A program made the position numbers and the translations under genes. Under the pieces are notes generated by a model. It was not told where the DNA came from. It searched no databases and was given only the letters and a program-made list of their open reading frames with translations. This document shows positions 11,879 through 20,334 of a stretch of 64,000 nucleotides of DNA, one piece after another. Origin of the DNA: Ligilactobacillus ruminis DSM 20403 = NBRC 102161 (lineage in GTDB: Bacteria > Bacillota > Bacilli > Lactobacillales > Lactobacillaceae); contig NZ_FOPI01000008.1 of NCBI RefSeq assembly GCF_900113455.1, positions 1-64,000 on the forward strand. Reading direction: 5' to 3'. How positions within the stretch are numbered: the first letter of the stretch is position 1; the number at the start of each line of letters is the position of its first letter.

Positions 11879-11943
11879 CCGATGGTGGTTGACTTCAATC
11901 GTATGTTAGAATTGCATATAAACAAATTTATCGAGGTAGAGAA

Positions 11944-12831
11944 ATGTCTAAGAGAAATCAGGGAATCATGCTTGCAATTATCGGAACGATGTTTTGGGGA
12001 ATTTCGGGTCCGCTTGCACAAGCATTGTTTGCACAAAACGTTAAACCGTTATGGCTGGTTGGTGCACGTTTGTTGTTAGCAGGAATTTTGCTATCGGTCT
12101 GGGGGGGTATTGTGACTGATAAAGAGCAGCATAAAGAAATTTTTAAAAAGAAAAATTTGATTTTGCTGATTTTGTTTGCTGTTTTCGGGATGGTTCCTTC
12201 GCAATTGACCTTTTTTTTGGCAATCAGATACGGAAATGCGGCGACCGCAACGATTCTGCAGTTTTTAGGCCCTGTATTTATCATTGTCTGTCTTGCGATT
12301 CAGTATCGCAAGCTTCCACGGAGAATCGACGTGATTTCATTGATGATTGCGGTATTGGGAACGATTCTTATCGTTACGAACGGAAAAATCGGCACGTTGG
12401 CATTATCCGCTGCGGGCATTTTTTGGGGAATCATGGCAGGCGTCAGTCAAGCTTCTTATACTTTGATTCCAAGACGGCTGCTTGAGCAGTTTGATGCGCG
12501 TCTCGTGACGGGATTGGGAATGGTTATCGGCAGCGTTTTGTTTTGGCCGCTGATTTTGACCACGAAGATTCCTTCAATAACTCCGTTTACTGTGGGATCG
12601 TTTGCATATATCATCATTTTTGGGACGATGGCATCCTATTTGTGCTATCTTCAAAGCGTAAAATACATTCCGGCTTCAACGACCGGGATGCTGAGCGCAT
12701 TTGAGCCTTTGACGGCCAACGTTTTATCGGTGATTTGGTTTCATGAGACTTTGGGGGCTTTTCAGACAGCGGGGGCCGTTTTGATTTTGTCGACCGCTTT
12801 TTTGCAGGCAATGGCTCTGAAAGGCAAATAG
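11944..12831 (+). CDS. EamA-family (DMT) transporter
   Basis: A 295-residue membrane protein with ten predicted helices formed by two EamA repeats (about residues 8-145 and 155-290). Family landmarks are GTMFWGISGPLAQ near the start and the second-repeat segment with STTGMLSAFEPLTANVLSVIWFHE (quoted in part). Such proteins export or import metabolites or amino acids; the substrate cannot be read from sequence. ATG at 11944 has GAGG nine bases before it. The gene begins 50 bases after the IS right end, which may supply or disturb its promoter. Confidence 0.9.
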   Translation: MSKRNQGIMLAIIGTMFWGISGPLAQALFAQNVKPLWLVGARLLLAGILLSVWGGIVTDKEQHKEIFKKKNLILLILFAVFGMVPSQLTFFLAIRYGNAATATILQFLGPVFIIVCLAIQYRKLPRRIDVISLMIAVLGTILIVTNGKIGTLALSAAGIFWGIMAGVSQASYTLIPRRLLEQFDARLVTGLGMVIGSVLFWPLILTTKIPSITPFTVGSFAYIIIFGTMASYLCYLQSVKYIPASTTGMLSAFEPLTANVLSVIWFHETLGAFQTAGAVLILSTAFLQAMALKGK

Positions 12832-12896
12832 TAGCTTGCATATTCTGAGATGTTTTCTTAAAATTAAAGTTAAAGATATCTTAAGGTGGGATTTTT

Positions 12897-13742
12897 ATGC
12901 TGATTGAATTTTTAAACGACTATTATGCAGCAGATTTTAAGAAGATACACGACATTGCCGGCAATCAGCATCTTGTTGGGCACAGCGTTCGTTTTGACAA
13001 AGATTTGTTCGTAAAAATTTTCACTGAAAGCGAAATGTTTTATGCAGAACAAAACGTCAATCAGGTCTACTGTCCGGAGATATATCTTGACAGCGTGATT
13101 TTTGGCGACAAATATATTGTTGTTTTAATTGATCGTGAGTTGCATGATACGGATGCTGAGCCGGTTGATGAACAGCGGGCAGCTCAATACGGGGAGATGC
13201 TGGCAAGGTTTCATCAAAAAGTTACTGACAAGGTGCTTGTTGCAGACTATACGAAGACGAAGCTGTCCAATCGAATCTTAAATGCCGCTGACGGCTTAAA
13301 GAATACCAAATATGAAGAAGACGTCAAAAAGGCCATGGAAATTTTGAGACCGGATTTTGATCAGGCTGATGAAGAATATAAACAGTTGCCGCATGTTGTT
13401 TTGCACGGAGATTTCAGCTTGAGAAACATTAAGCGTTATAAGGATTCTGAAGTTCTGATTGATTTTGAATGGGCTTCTGTCGGCGTTGCATATGAAGATT
13501 TCATTAAATTTTTTTACAATGAGGTTAAGAATCCTAAACTAAGATCAAGCTTTATCGAAGGTTACAAGAAAGTTTGCGACTTTGAGGTTCCAGGGTCCGG
13601 ATTGCAGCGTTGCCTATTGTTCCTTTGTGCTTTGAATATCTGTCGTTTCCATGTTACGCATGAACGCGAAAAATTTGGCGATATGCCGGACAGAATGCTG
13701 AAGACGATCGAAAACAGAAACGCCATTGTTGAGTTGGATTAA
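12897..13742 (+). CDS. APH-fold phosphotransferase of unknown substrate
   Basis: A 281-residue protein of the aminoglycoside phosphotransferase/choline kinase fold. VVLHGDFSLRNI holds the catalytic Asp and Asn of the Brenner motif, and VLIDFEWASVG the metal-binding Asp. The N-lobe is weakly conserved. Members phosphorylate small molecules such as choline, thiamine, sugars or aminoglycosides; nothing here points to antibiotic resistance rather than metabolism. ATG at 12897 follows AAGGTGGG. It ends before a pair of hairpins that belong to a repeat element. Confidence 0.8.
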   Translation: MLIEFLNDYYAADFKKIHDIAGNQHLVGHSVRFDKDLFVKIFTESEMFYAEQNVNQVYCPEIYLDSVIFGDKYIVVLIDRELHDTDAEPVDEQRAAQYGEMLARFHQKVTDKVLVADYTKTKLSNRILNAADGLKNTKYEEDVKKAMEILRPDFDQADEEYKQLPHVVLHGDFSLRNIKRYKDSEVLIDFEWASVGVAYEDFIKFFYNEVKNPKLRSSFIEGYKKVCDFEVPGSGLQRCLLFLCALNICRFHVTHEREKFGDMPDRMLKTIENRNAIVELD

Positions 13743-13832
13743 AGAAATATTTTTTATCTGAAAGTCTGAACTGAGGACCTGCTAGAAAATGAAGACGAAA
13801 AAAATTTCCGTTTGCTCTTGAATCAAACTAAT

Positions 13833-14051
13833 TGCCGAACGAAGGAAGTCGCAAGCAGACTGACTTTGTCCGGCATTTTTTCAATTTTGACACGCGGGAA
13901 ATGACTCTTTTTGACAAATACAGTGCCGCTCAACTAATCTGGTCAAAATCTAAGTCAAATTTACTGATTCGTTTTGTCCACCATAGGCGACTGTCACGCA
14001 TACGCAAAAACCCGGATGATCTTGCAATTGGTGCAAATTATCCGGGTTTTT
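13833..14051. repeat. dispersed two-hairpin intergenic repeat, copy 1
   Basis: This copy holds an imperfect 18-bp stem (13833-13875, ending TTTGTCCGGCA then six T), a middle part, and a strong hairpin at 14006-14051. A related copy in the opposite orientation lies at 27115-27290: on the reverse strand both read CCCGGATxAT…, later AAAATTGAAAAAA and then GGACAAA followed by TCAGTCT. No coding sense is evident. It fills the 336-base gap between the APH-type gene and ppx. Confidence 0.65.
14006..14051. terminator. bidirectional terminator between APH-type gene and ppx
   Basis: AAAAACCCGGAT (14006-14017) pairs with ATCCGGGTTTTT (14040-14051), with an inner TTGCA/TGCAA stem. A- and T-tracts on both sides suit termination of both convergent transcription units. 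Confidence 0.8.
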
Positions 14052-14078
14052 AATTTGAGACATACTTTTTTTCAAGCC

Positions 14079-15029
14079 TCATTTGCGTACTTTCCAAGAT
14101 AGTTGTTTTTTATTTTCCAAATATTCAAACAGGCTTCCTTCTCGCAAGCCATGATTTGAAAAGAGTATCTCGTCGATATGACAAGTTCTCAGAATCAAAA
14201 CGAGCGGCGTTAATCCGCCAACGACGACGTCGGCTCTGGATTTTGCCAGACCAGGAACGCTTTCACGCTGCTTCTTGTCCATATCGATCAAGTCACCGAC
14301 AATTTCAAATGCTTTATCTGAAGGAAGACGGTATCCGTGAAGTTCGGGAAGATTATCAGCCTGAAATTCGCGTCTTCTGGCAATTTTGGCTAAAGTACGG
14401 TTGCTTCCTCCAAGACAGATCAGCGGAATCTTATGTGCTTCCGTCAGCCAATCGACGTTGGTCAGTTCCTTTTCAACACTGGTCATGGCATCAAAAAGAT
14501 GGCGAGCTGAAATTTTGTCGTCAAGGTGATGGGCGGCAGAAATAGTGACCGAACCAAACGGGAGGCTGATCAGGTTTTGGACCTGACCGTTTTTTGCCAA
14601 AATAAGCTCGGTACTTGCGCCACCAGTGTCCATAATCAAGCAATCTTTGACCGGTAGCGTTTTGGTAACGCCTAAAAAGTCAAGGTAGGCCTCGCGTTCG
14701 CCGGTAATGACGTTAAATTCAAGATCAAGCTTTTTTTTGACAAGATCTAAGAAATCTTTCTGATTGGCTGCCTGACGAACGGCAGCAGTTGCGATGGCAT
14801 TGACGTTTGGATTTTCCAATTTTGAATAGATATCTTTAAAAGATTTCAAGGCCTGCAGTGTCCGCTTGATTGGTTCTTGCTTTAAAGTCTTTTCCTGACC
14901 CATATTTTCCGAAAGCCGAACGTACTCTTTTAGTTGATGCGTAACGGTGAGAGTTCCGTCATCTGCAATGTTCGTGATTCGCAAACGGACTGAGTTGGAA
15001 CCAAGGTCAATCACAACGTAATTTTCCAT
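14079..15029 (-). CDS. ppx: exopolyphosphatase / Ppx-GppA phosphatase
   Basis: Hydrolyses terminal phosphates of polyphosphate (or pppGpp). The 316-residue protein is a single Ppx/GppA domain of the ASKHA fold with intact phosphate loops: VIDLGSNSVRLRI at the N-terminus and MDTGGASTELIL near residue 130, plus CLGGSNRTLAK. A catalytic Glu in the usual EREAYLDF segment is present. ATG at 15029 has GAGGAAG close upstream; TTG at 15032 is the alternative. The start overlaps the ppk stop, so ppk and ppx are translationally coupled. Confidence 0.92.
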   Translation of the reverse strand: MENYVVIDLGSNSVRLRITNIADDGTLTVTHQLKEYVRLSENMGQEKTLKQEPIKRTLQALKSFKDIYSKLENPNVNAIATAAVRQAANQKDFLDLVKKKLDLEFNVITGEREAYLDFLGVTKTLPVKDCLIMDTGGASTELILAKNGQVQNLISLPFGSVTISAAHHLDDKISARHLFDAMTSVEKELTNVDWLTEAHKIPLICLGGSNRTLAKIARRREFQADNLPELHGYRLPSDKAFEIVGDLIDMDKKQRESVPGLAKSRADVVVGGLTPLVLILRTCHIDEILFSNHGLREGSLFEYLENKKQLSWKVRK

Positions 15030-17185
15030 CAATCATCTTCCTCGCTTTCAAAAGGAAGGCCTGCTTCGTGTTTTGTCATTGGTTGAAAAGCGTTCTGACC
15101 GTTCAAGGCTTCCTTTTTCATTTTTTTAAGTCTCGCATTTTTTTGTTCTGCATCTTGAATGAACCTTTCCTGCGAGTTGTTCGGAATCAGTCCGCGACGA
15201 TCGATTCGGCTGAACTTGTCGCCATGAAGAATGCGAGTCTTGATGTTATCTTCCCACATTTCGTTGTAGATTGCAATTGCGCGCTTTTTTGTGTCGGACT
15301 GAATCAGCGGAAAGAGAAGCTCAACGCGACGATTAAGATTTCGTGTCATCATGTCTGCTGAGGAAAGGTAGATGTCTTCGTTTCTGTTGTTGTAGAAATA
15401 ATAGATGCGGCTATGTTCAAGAAAACGACCAACGATGGAATGAACCTCAATGTTTTCGGAAATGCCCGGAATATCGTTTTTTAAACAACAGATGCCACGG
15501 ATGATCAGTTGAATTTTAACGCCGAAGGAGGAGGCTTCATAAAGTTTTTCAATAATTTGGGGATCTGACAAAGAGTTCATCTTCATTTTGATGAAAGCAG
15601 GACGTCCATTCCTGGCAGCATCGATTTCATCATCTATTTTTTCATTGATAAACTTGCGGATGTTGTTGGGGGAATTGCGCAACAGGTGGAAGTAAGGAGG
15701 TTTGGAAAAACCTGAAAGCATGTTGAAAAGATTGGAAGCATCGATTCCCATATCTCTGTTGCACGTCAAAAGCCCCATGTCCGTGTAGAAGTTGGCGGTA
15801 ACGTCGTTGTAGTTGCCGGTTCCCAGATGAAGATAGCGTCTGATTCCGTCATCATCTCTTCTGATGACGAGTGCAATTTTAGAATGTGTTTTGAGACCTA
15901 TCAGCCCGTAGATGACGTGACATCCCATTTTCTCAAGGTGTTTTGCCCATCTGACGTTGTTTTCTTCATCGAATCGAGCCTTGACTTCAACGAGAACGGT
16001 AACCTGCTTGCCGGATTCGGCAGCCATTCCCAGATATTTGATAATCGGAGAATTGCCGGAAACCCGGTAAAGGGTCATCTTGATGCCCAAGACATTCGGA
16101 TCCGTGGCAGCCTGATGGATAAAGTTCGTTACGGCATCAAACGAATCATAAGGGTGTTGCAGCAGATAGTCTTTTTTTCTGATTGAATCAAAGATATTTT
16201 CGTTCATTGACAGGCTTGGATCAAGATGCTTTTTAAATGCAGGGTATTTTAAATCATCGTGTCCTGAAACAAGACGCGGCAACTTTTTCAAAAACGTCAG
16301 ATCGATTGGTCCATTGATGAGATAAATGGCAGTTTTGTCGACTTTCAGCGTTTTGATCAGGCGTTTCTTCAAAACGTCCCCGATCGTATTTTCGATTTCA
16401 AGGCGTACCACGCCGCCATGTTCACGTTCTTTAAGCTGATTTTGAACGGCACGCAGCAAATCGGAAGAGTCTTTTTCGGCGACATCAAGATCCATGTCGC
16501 GAATTACTCTGAAGACTGCCGTTTCTTCGACTGAAAATCCGATAAAAAGCTGCCCGATGTATTCTTTGATGATATCTTCAATCAAAATGAAATCATTGTT
16601 CTCACCCGGAAGCCTGACGATTCTTGAAAAAACGTCAGGAATGCGTAAAGTTGCAAACAATTTGCCGGTGTTCTCTGCATTTTTCAGCATAATTGCAAGG
16701 TTGAGCGAATTGTTGCTGATGAACGGGAACGGTCTTGAAGAATCGTCTGCCATCGGGGTCAAAACGGGATAGAGTTCATCTTCAAAATAATTTTTGATGA
16801 AATCCTGTTGTTCTTCATTTAAATCGGTTGGTTTCAGCAAAAAGATATCGTTTTTTTCAAGCAGCGGCAAAAGCGAGCGATTGAGCGTCGAATAGCGTTT
16901 TTCGACCATATCGTGTTCTTTTTCATTAATTGCATCGATTTGTTCTTTCGGGGTCATGCCCGATGGATCAGTATCATTGATTTTGACTGACACGAGCTTA
17001 TTGAGCGATGCGACGCGAACCATGAAGAATTCATCGACGTTGCTTTGAGTTATCCCAAGAAAATTGATGCGCTCAAGCAGCGGATTGTCCGCGTCTCTTG
17101 CTTCTTCGAGAACGCGGCCGTTAAAGTCAATCCAGCTTAGTTCACGATTTTTGAAATATGAATTTTTAGAAAATTTTTTAGCCAT
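15029..17185 (-). CDS. ppk: polyphosphate kinase
   Basis: PPK1-type enzyme that reversibly makes polyphosphate from ATP at the membrane or in granules. The 718-residue protein shows the N-terminal signature NRELSWIDFNGRVLEEA, the head domain, and the two phospholipase-D-like C-terminal domains with GLKTHSKIALVIRR (autophosphorylated His region), HLGTGNYND and SADMMTRNLNRRVE. ATG at 17185 has GGAGG eleven bases before it; the TTG three codons earlier is too close to that site. It overlaps the upstream gene by eight bases and the ppx start. Confidence 0.96.
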   Translation of the reverse strand: MAKKFSKNSYFKNRELSWIDFNGRVLEEARDADNPLLERINFLGITQSNVDEFFMVRVASLNKLVSVKINDTDPSGMTPKEQIDAINEKEHDMVEKRYSTLNRSLLPLLEKNDIFLLKPTDLNEEQQDFIKNYFEDELYPVLTPMADDSSRPFPFISNNSLNLAIMLKNAENTGKLFATLRIPDVFSRIVRLPGENNDFILIEDIIKEYIGQLFIGFSVEETAVFRVIRDMDLDVAEKDSSDLLRAVQNQLKEREHGGVVRLEIENTIGDVLKKRLIKTLKVDKTAIYLINGPIDLTFLKKLPRLVSGHDDLKYPAFKKHLDPSLSMNENIFDSIRKKDYLLQHPYDSFDAVTNFIHQAATDPNVLGIKMTLYRVSGNSPIIKYLGMAAESGKQVTVLVEVKARFDEENNVRWAKHLEKMGCHVIYGLIGLKTHSKIALVIRRDDDGIRRYLHLGTGNYNDVTANFYTDMGLLTCNRDMGIDASNLFNMLSGFSKPPYFHLLRNSPNNIRKFINEKIDDEIDAARNGRPAFIKMKMNSLSDPQIIEKLYEASSFGVKIQLIIRGICCLKNDIPGISENIEVHSIVGRFLEHSRIYYFYNNRNEDIYLSSADMMTRNLNRRVELLFPLIQSDTKKRAIAIYNEMWEDNIKTRILHGDKFSRIDRRGLIPNNSQERFIQDAEQKNARLKKMKKEALNGQNAFQPMTKHEAGLPFESEEDD

Positions 17186-18710
17186 TGTTTCCAATCCTCC
17201 GTTGTTTCAAGACAGGTTTGATTCCGAAGACTTCTTCAAACAGTTTGGCTTTGTGGTTGAAAGCCCATTTTTCAAGGGCAAGGTTGTGTGAAGAAGAGGC
17301 CGTGATAACGAGCGAATCTTTTTTTAAAGAAACCGAGATTTTTTGAATCTTTTGCTTGCCGGAATCATCCAATGCGTCTGCCAGTCTCAAAATGGCAGCC
17401 AATTTAGCGACGATAATTTGCGAATCCGCTTCGATGTGACGATAGTGTGCCTGTTCAAATGCAGGGGATTCGACCGAGTGGTAACGAGCGATATCCGCAA
17501 TGATTTTATTTTCTTCATCAGAAAGGCCAATCAGCTTCGTTGCCTGTAAAATATAGGCAGAGTGGCGGTAATGCCCGTGCGAATTGATGAAATTGCCGAT
17601 GTCGTCCAGTGAAGATGCGATTTGAAGGAGCAATCGCTCACGTTTGCCAAGACGATGAAGCTTTTTTAACTGGTCAAACAGGTGGAGGGCAAATTTAACG
17701 GTGCTTTTGCGATGTTTTTCGTTTGTAAGATATCTTTTGGCAAGATTTTCAGCAGAGGTAAGAATTACGTCGTTGAGATCGATGTCAAGATATCCGAGTT
17801 CATTTCTGATTTGCATGGCAATTCCGTCCGGAACGGACATATTCGTCAAAATAAGCTCTTTTGAACCGGCGAGCTTTAAAAGTTTTCTGACAAGCAAAAT
17901 ATCCGGAACAATCCTGTTTACCAGGCTTTCATCGATTCCGAGACGCTGACTTAGAAACTGGTCCGGAGAATCGATTGCCTCATCGGCGAACGTATTGAAA
18001 TCTTTTAAGGAAATGCTTTGAAGAGCTTTGGCATCCTCATCAGTGTCCATTAGTTTGTTGAGAACAAGCGAATCTTGAACGAACACGTGAATGTTCCCAT
18101 TTTCTTTGTTAAATTCAGGGCGCAGGAACGCAAATTTGCTGTCTATATAGTCTTTAACGACCTCAACGGGGTTTCCGGCCATATTTTGGAGTTCCTTTGT
18201 GATATCGTCCAATTCCTGATAGCCGATTGCGATATTCCATGCGGTTTGGAATTTTTGATGACTGAATTTTGAAAGGGTGATTGTTGCAGATCCAATGTTC
18301 ATCAAATAAATCGTATCTTTGCTCAAATCTTCAAAGCGTTTTGAGCATTCCAGCGTTGCAATCGTTTTGTAGTATGTAATCTGACTTGTATTGAGCCATT
18401 TGACGCTTAATTTGGTTCTGACGTAAATCTGGTCGCTCAGATAGCGAGCGGAAACATCGTCAACGAGCTGCTGATTGGCCCAAAAATCATAATCAGCAAC
18501 ATGATAGTCTTTTAGCAATTGCAAAAAGCCGTCAAGAGCAGCAACGATTTTTTTAAGTTCATGTCGATAAATTGAAGATTTGTGCTTCTCCTGAACGAAA
18601 ACGGCCGAGCTTGCCGTTTCAATGATTTCTTGCGTTTTAAGATCGATGATATTCAGTTTCAATTTGAGCGGAGACATGTAAATAATGCCGTACAGTTTGT
18701 TTGCAGCCAC
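17178..18710 (-). CDS. Ppx/GppA-like protein with C-terminal HD-like domain, motifs degenerate
   Basis: First gene of the polyphosphate operon. About 300 residues resemble Ppx/GppA and the last 200 an HD-type domain, the layout of long exopolyphosphatases (510 residues). Key motifs have drifted: the phosphate-1 loop (usually DxGSNS) reads YMSPLKLKLNIID, the phosphate-2 loop reads MNIGSATITL, and the HD pair reads SLDDIGNFI, with Asp in place of His. It may therefore bind rather than cleave polyphosphate or nucleotides. GTG at 18710 has AGGGGTG seven bases upstream. Confidence 0.75.
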   Translation of the reverse strand: MAANKLYGIIYMSPLKLKLNIIDLKTQEIIETASSAVFVQEKHKSSIYRHELKKIVAALDGFLQLLKDYHVADYDFWANQQLVDDVSARYLSDQIYVRTKLSVKWLNTSQITYYKTIATLECSKRFEDLSKDTIYLMNIGSATITLSKFSHQKFQTAWNIAIGYQELDDITKELQNMAGNPVEVVKDYIDSKFAFLRPEFNKENGNIHVFVQDSLVLNKLMDTDEDAKALQSISLKDFNTFADEAIDSPDQFLSQRLGIDESLVNRIVPDILLVRKLLKLAGSKELILTNMSVPDGIAMQIRNELGYLDIDLNDVILTSAENLAKRYLTNEKHRKSTVKFALHLFDQLKKLHRLGKRERLLLQIASSLDDIGNFINSHGHYRHSAYILQATKLIGLSDEENKIIADIARYHSVESPAFEQAHYRHIEADSQIIVAKLAAILRLADALDDSGKQKIQKISVSLKKDSLVITASSSHNLALEKWAFNHKAKLFEEVFGIKPVLKQRRIGNNG

Positions 18711-18941
18711 AAAATCACCCCTATTTAATTATGTCTACTACTTAATCATAGCAGAAAAAATATTACATAAAGTAACTTTTTTGTAAAGATGCAAAGTTGA
18801 ATGGAATTTTTGAAATGCAGTGAGGGCATTTGAAGTCTTTGACATAAAGCGGTAACAAAAAGAGTGACATCGCAGAAGATATCATGTATTATCGTAATAG
18901 GTGTTAAATGGAAATTTTTTAGTGCTTTAATCAAATACTTA

Positions 18942-18950
18942 TTGTATAAT
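18942..18950 (+). promoter_or_regulatory. probable -10 of ddl
   Basis: TTGTATAAT with consensus TATAAT at 18945-18950, 50 bases before ddl. No convincing -35 is present. The rest of the 289-base gap to the divergent polyphosphate operon is A/T-rich without clear structure. Confidence 0.45.
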
Positions 18951-18999
18951 AAAAATGGCCGTATAAGAAATTTATATCTACAGAGGATGATTTAAGATT

Positions 19000-20148
19000 A
19001 TGTCAGAAAAGAAGTTACACATTGCTTTGCTTTTTGGCGGCAATTCATCAGAACACGACGTTTCAAAACGTTCCGCTCACACGGTTTTTGATGCATTGGA
19101 CAAAGATAAGTACGAAGTTTCGGTATTTATGTTCACCAAGCAAGGATTTTTGCTCGGAAACAAAGATTCTATGAGAATTTTTGACGGCGAGCCTGAAGAT
19201 GCCGTTGTGGCAGAAGCAATTAAAGATGTTGATTTCTCAAATCCTTTGGCTAATATTCAAAGCCTTTCAGAAGTCAAGGATATTGATTTGTTCATTCCGG
19301 TCATTCACGGAAATATGGGTGAAGACGGAACGGTTCAAAGTTTATTCCGCTTGCTTAACAAGCCGTATATCGGCAGCGGCATCGCTTCTTCGGCAGTTTC
19401 CTTCGACAAGGATCTGACGAAGCAGCTCTTGACGTATCATGGCATTCGCAATACGAAGTATGTTGTCGTTACACCGGAGAACCAGTCTGAATATACTTAT
19501 GAAAAATGTGCTGCCGAACTTGGAGAAACGTTGTTCGTCAAACCTGCTCGTCAAGGCTCATCCGTCGGAATTTACAAAGTTTCAAACAAAGAAGAATTCG
19601 ATAAGGCGATTCAAGACGGATTCCATTATGATTTCAAGGTTCTGGTTGAAGAAACGATTGCCAATCCGCGTGAAGTCGAATGCTCCGTTTTGGGAAATCG
19701 TGACATCAAGGCATCAAAACTTGGCGCTATCCGCATTCCTGCAGAAGATGCGTTTTATGACTACAACAACAAGTTTGTTGATGCGTCAGGCGTCGTTTTC
19801 GAAATTCCTGTCGAATTGCCAGAAAAGCTGACGAAAGAGATTCAACAGATGTCACTTGATGCTTTCCGCGTTCTTGGAAATCGCGGACTTGCACGAATGG
19901 ACTTCCTTGTTGATGAAAATGACGTGCCTTATTTCGGTGAAGTCAATACTTTGCCAGGATTTACGAATATTTCGCTTTATCCGCAATTGTGGGCCGTTTC
20001 CGGCATCAGCTATAAAGATCTGCTCGACCGTTTGATTCAGTTGGCCTTTGATGAATTTGAAGACAATGCCAAACTTCATTATGATTTTGTTGAACTTGGA
20101 TCAGAAAAACTCGGTAAAGGTCTTTTGACTGACGAAGATAAAAAGTAA
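19000..20148 (+). CDS. ddl: D-alanine--D-alanine/D-lactate ligase Ddl
   Basis: ATP-grasp ligase of 382 residues that makes the terminal dipeptide or depsipeptide of the wall precursor. FGGNSSEHDVS opens the N-lobe, PARQGSSVGI is the phosphate-loop region, and MDFLVDE…GEVNTLPG contains the metal ligands. In the omega loop the sequence is FYDYNNKFVD: Phe259 stands where D-Ala-D-Ala ligases such as E. coli DdlB have Tyr216 (AKY). Phe there is characteristic of the D-Ala-D-Lac ligases of Leuconostoc and vancomycin-resistant lactobacilli. ATG at 19000 follows AGAGGATG. Confidence 0.96.
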   Translation: MSEKKLHIALLFGGNSSEHDVSKRSAHTVFDALDKDKYEVSVFMFTKQGFLLGNKDSMRIFDGEPEDAVVAEAIKDVDFSNPLANIQSLSEVKDIDLFIPVIHGNMGEDGTVQSLFRLLNKPYIGSGIASSAVSFDKDLTKQLLTYHGIRNTKYVVVTPENQSEYTYEKCAAELGETLFVKPARQGSSVGIYKVSNKEEFDKAIQDGFHYDFKVLVEETIANPREVECSVLGNRDIKASKLGAIRIPAEDAFYDYNNKFVDASGVVFEIPVELPEKLTKEIQQMSLDAFRVLGNRGLARMDFLVDENDVPYFGEVNTLPGFTNISLYPQLWAVSGISYKDLLDRLIQLAFDEFEDNAKLHYDFVELGSEKLGKGLLTDEDKK

Positions 20149-20194
20149 ACAGATAAGTCATCGATTCGATTTTTAGTGGTCAGAATCGGATATT

Positions 20195-20237
20195 TGCAAA
20201 AAACTCTGAGAATCGCGGGTTCCCAGAGTTTTTTGCA
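20195..20237 (+). terminator. rho-independent terminator after ddl
   Basis: A 14-bp perfect stem (TGCAAAAAACTCTG with its complement at 20224-20237) encloses a 15-base loop; the T-run is within the distal arm. Confidence 0.8.
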
Positions 20238-20280
20238 TTTAAGGACAGTTTTTTGACAAATCTCAAGGAAATTTTTTGAC

Positions 20281-20309
20281 TTGACTGCTCTTTTTTTCTA
20301 AGATATTAG
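20281..20309 (+). promoter_or_regulatory. promoter of the GDPD gene
   Basis: TTGACT (20281-20286) and TATTAG (20304-20309) are 17 bases apart. A second overlapping TTGACT lies five bases earlier. Confidence 0.5.
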
Positions 20310-20334
20310 TAATTAATAGTCAGGGGTGTTTCGA

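Larger units (their letters stand above)
10950..11895. mobile_element. degenerate IS200/IS605-family element
   Basis: The left end carries a perfect hairpin, TCCC-GTGAC-TTTA-GTCAT-GGGA, near 10967-10989; the right end carries CCATCG…CGATGG at 11866-11885. Between them lie divergent tnpA (minus) and tnpB (plus) remnants in the arrangement of the IS605 group. These elements have end hairpins rather than inverted repeats. Both genes are broken (entries below), so the copy is immobile alone. Exact boundaries are estimated. Confidence 0.85.

Noticed and set aside
11830-11900. Functional guide RNA (omega RNA) of the IS605 element
   Set aside because: The right end with its hairpin is present, but most of tnpB and the sequence that normally forms the RNA scaffold is deleted.
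12897-13742. Aminoglycoside resistance gene
   Set aside because: Only the general APH kinase motifs are visible; sequence style and context do not resemble known resistance enzymes.
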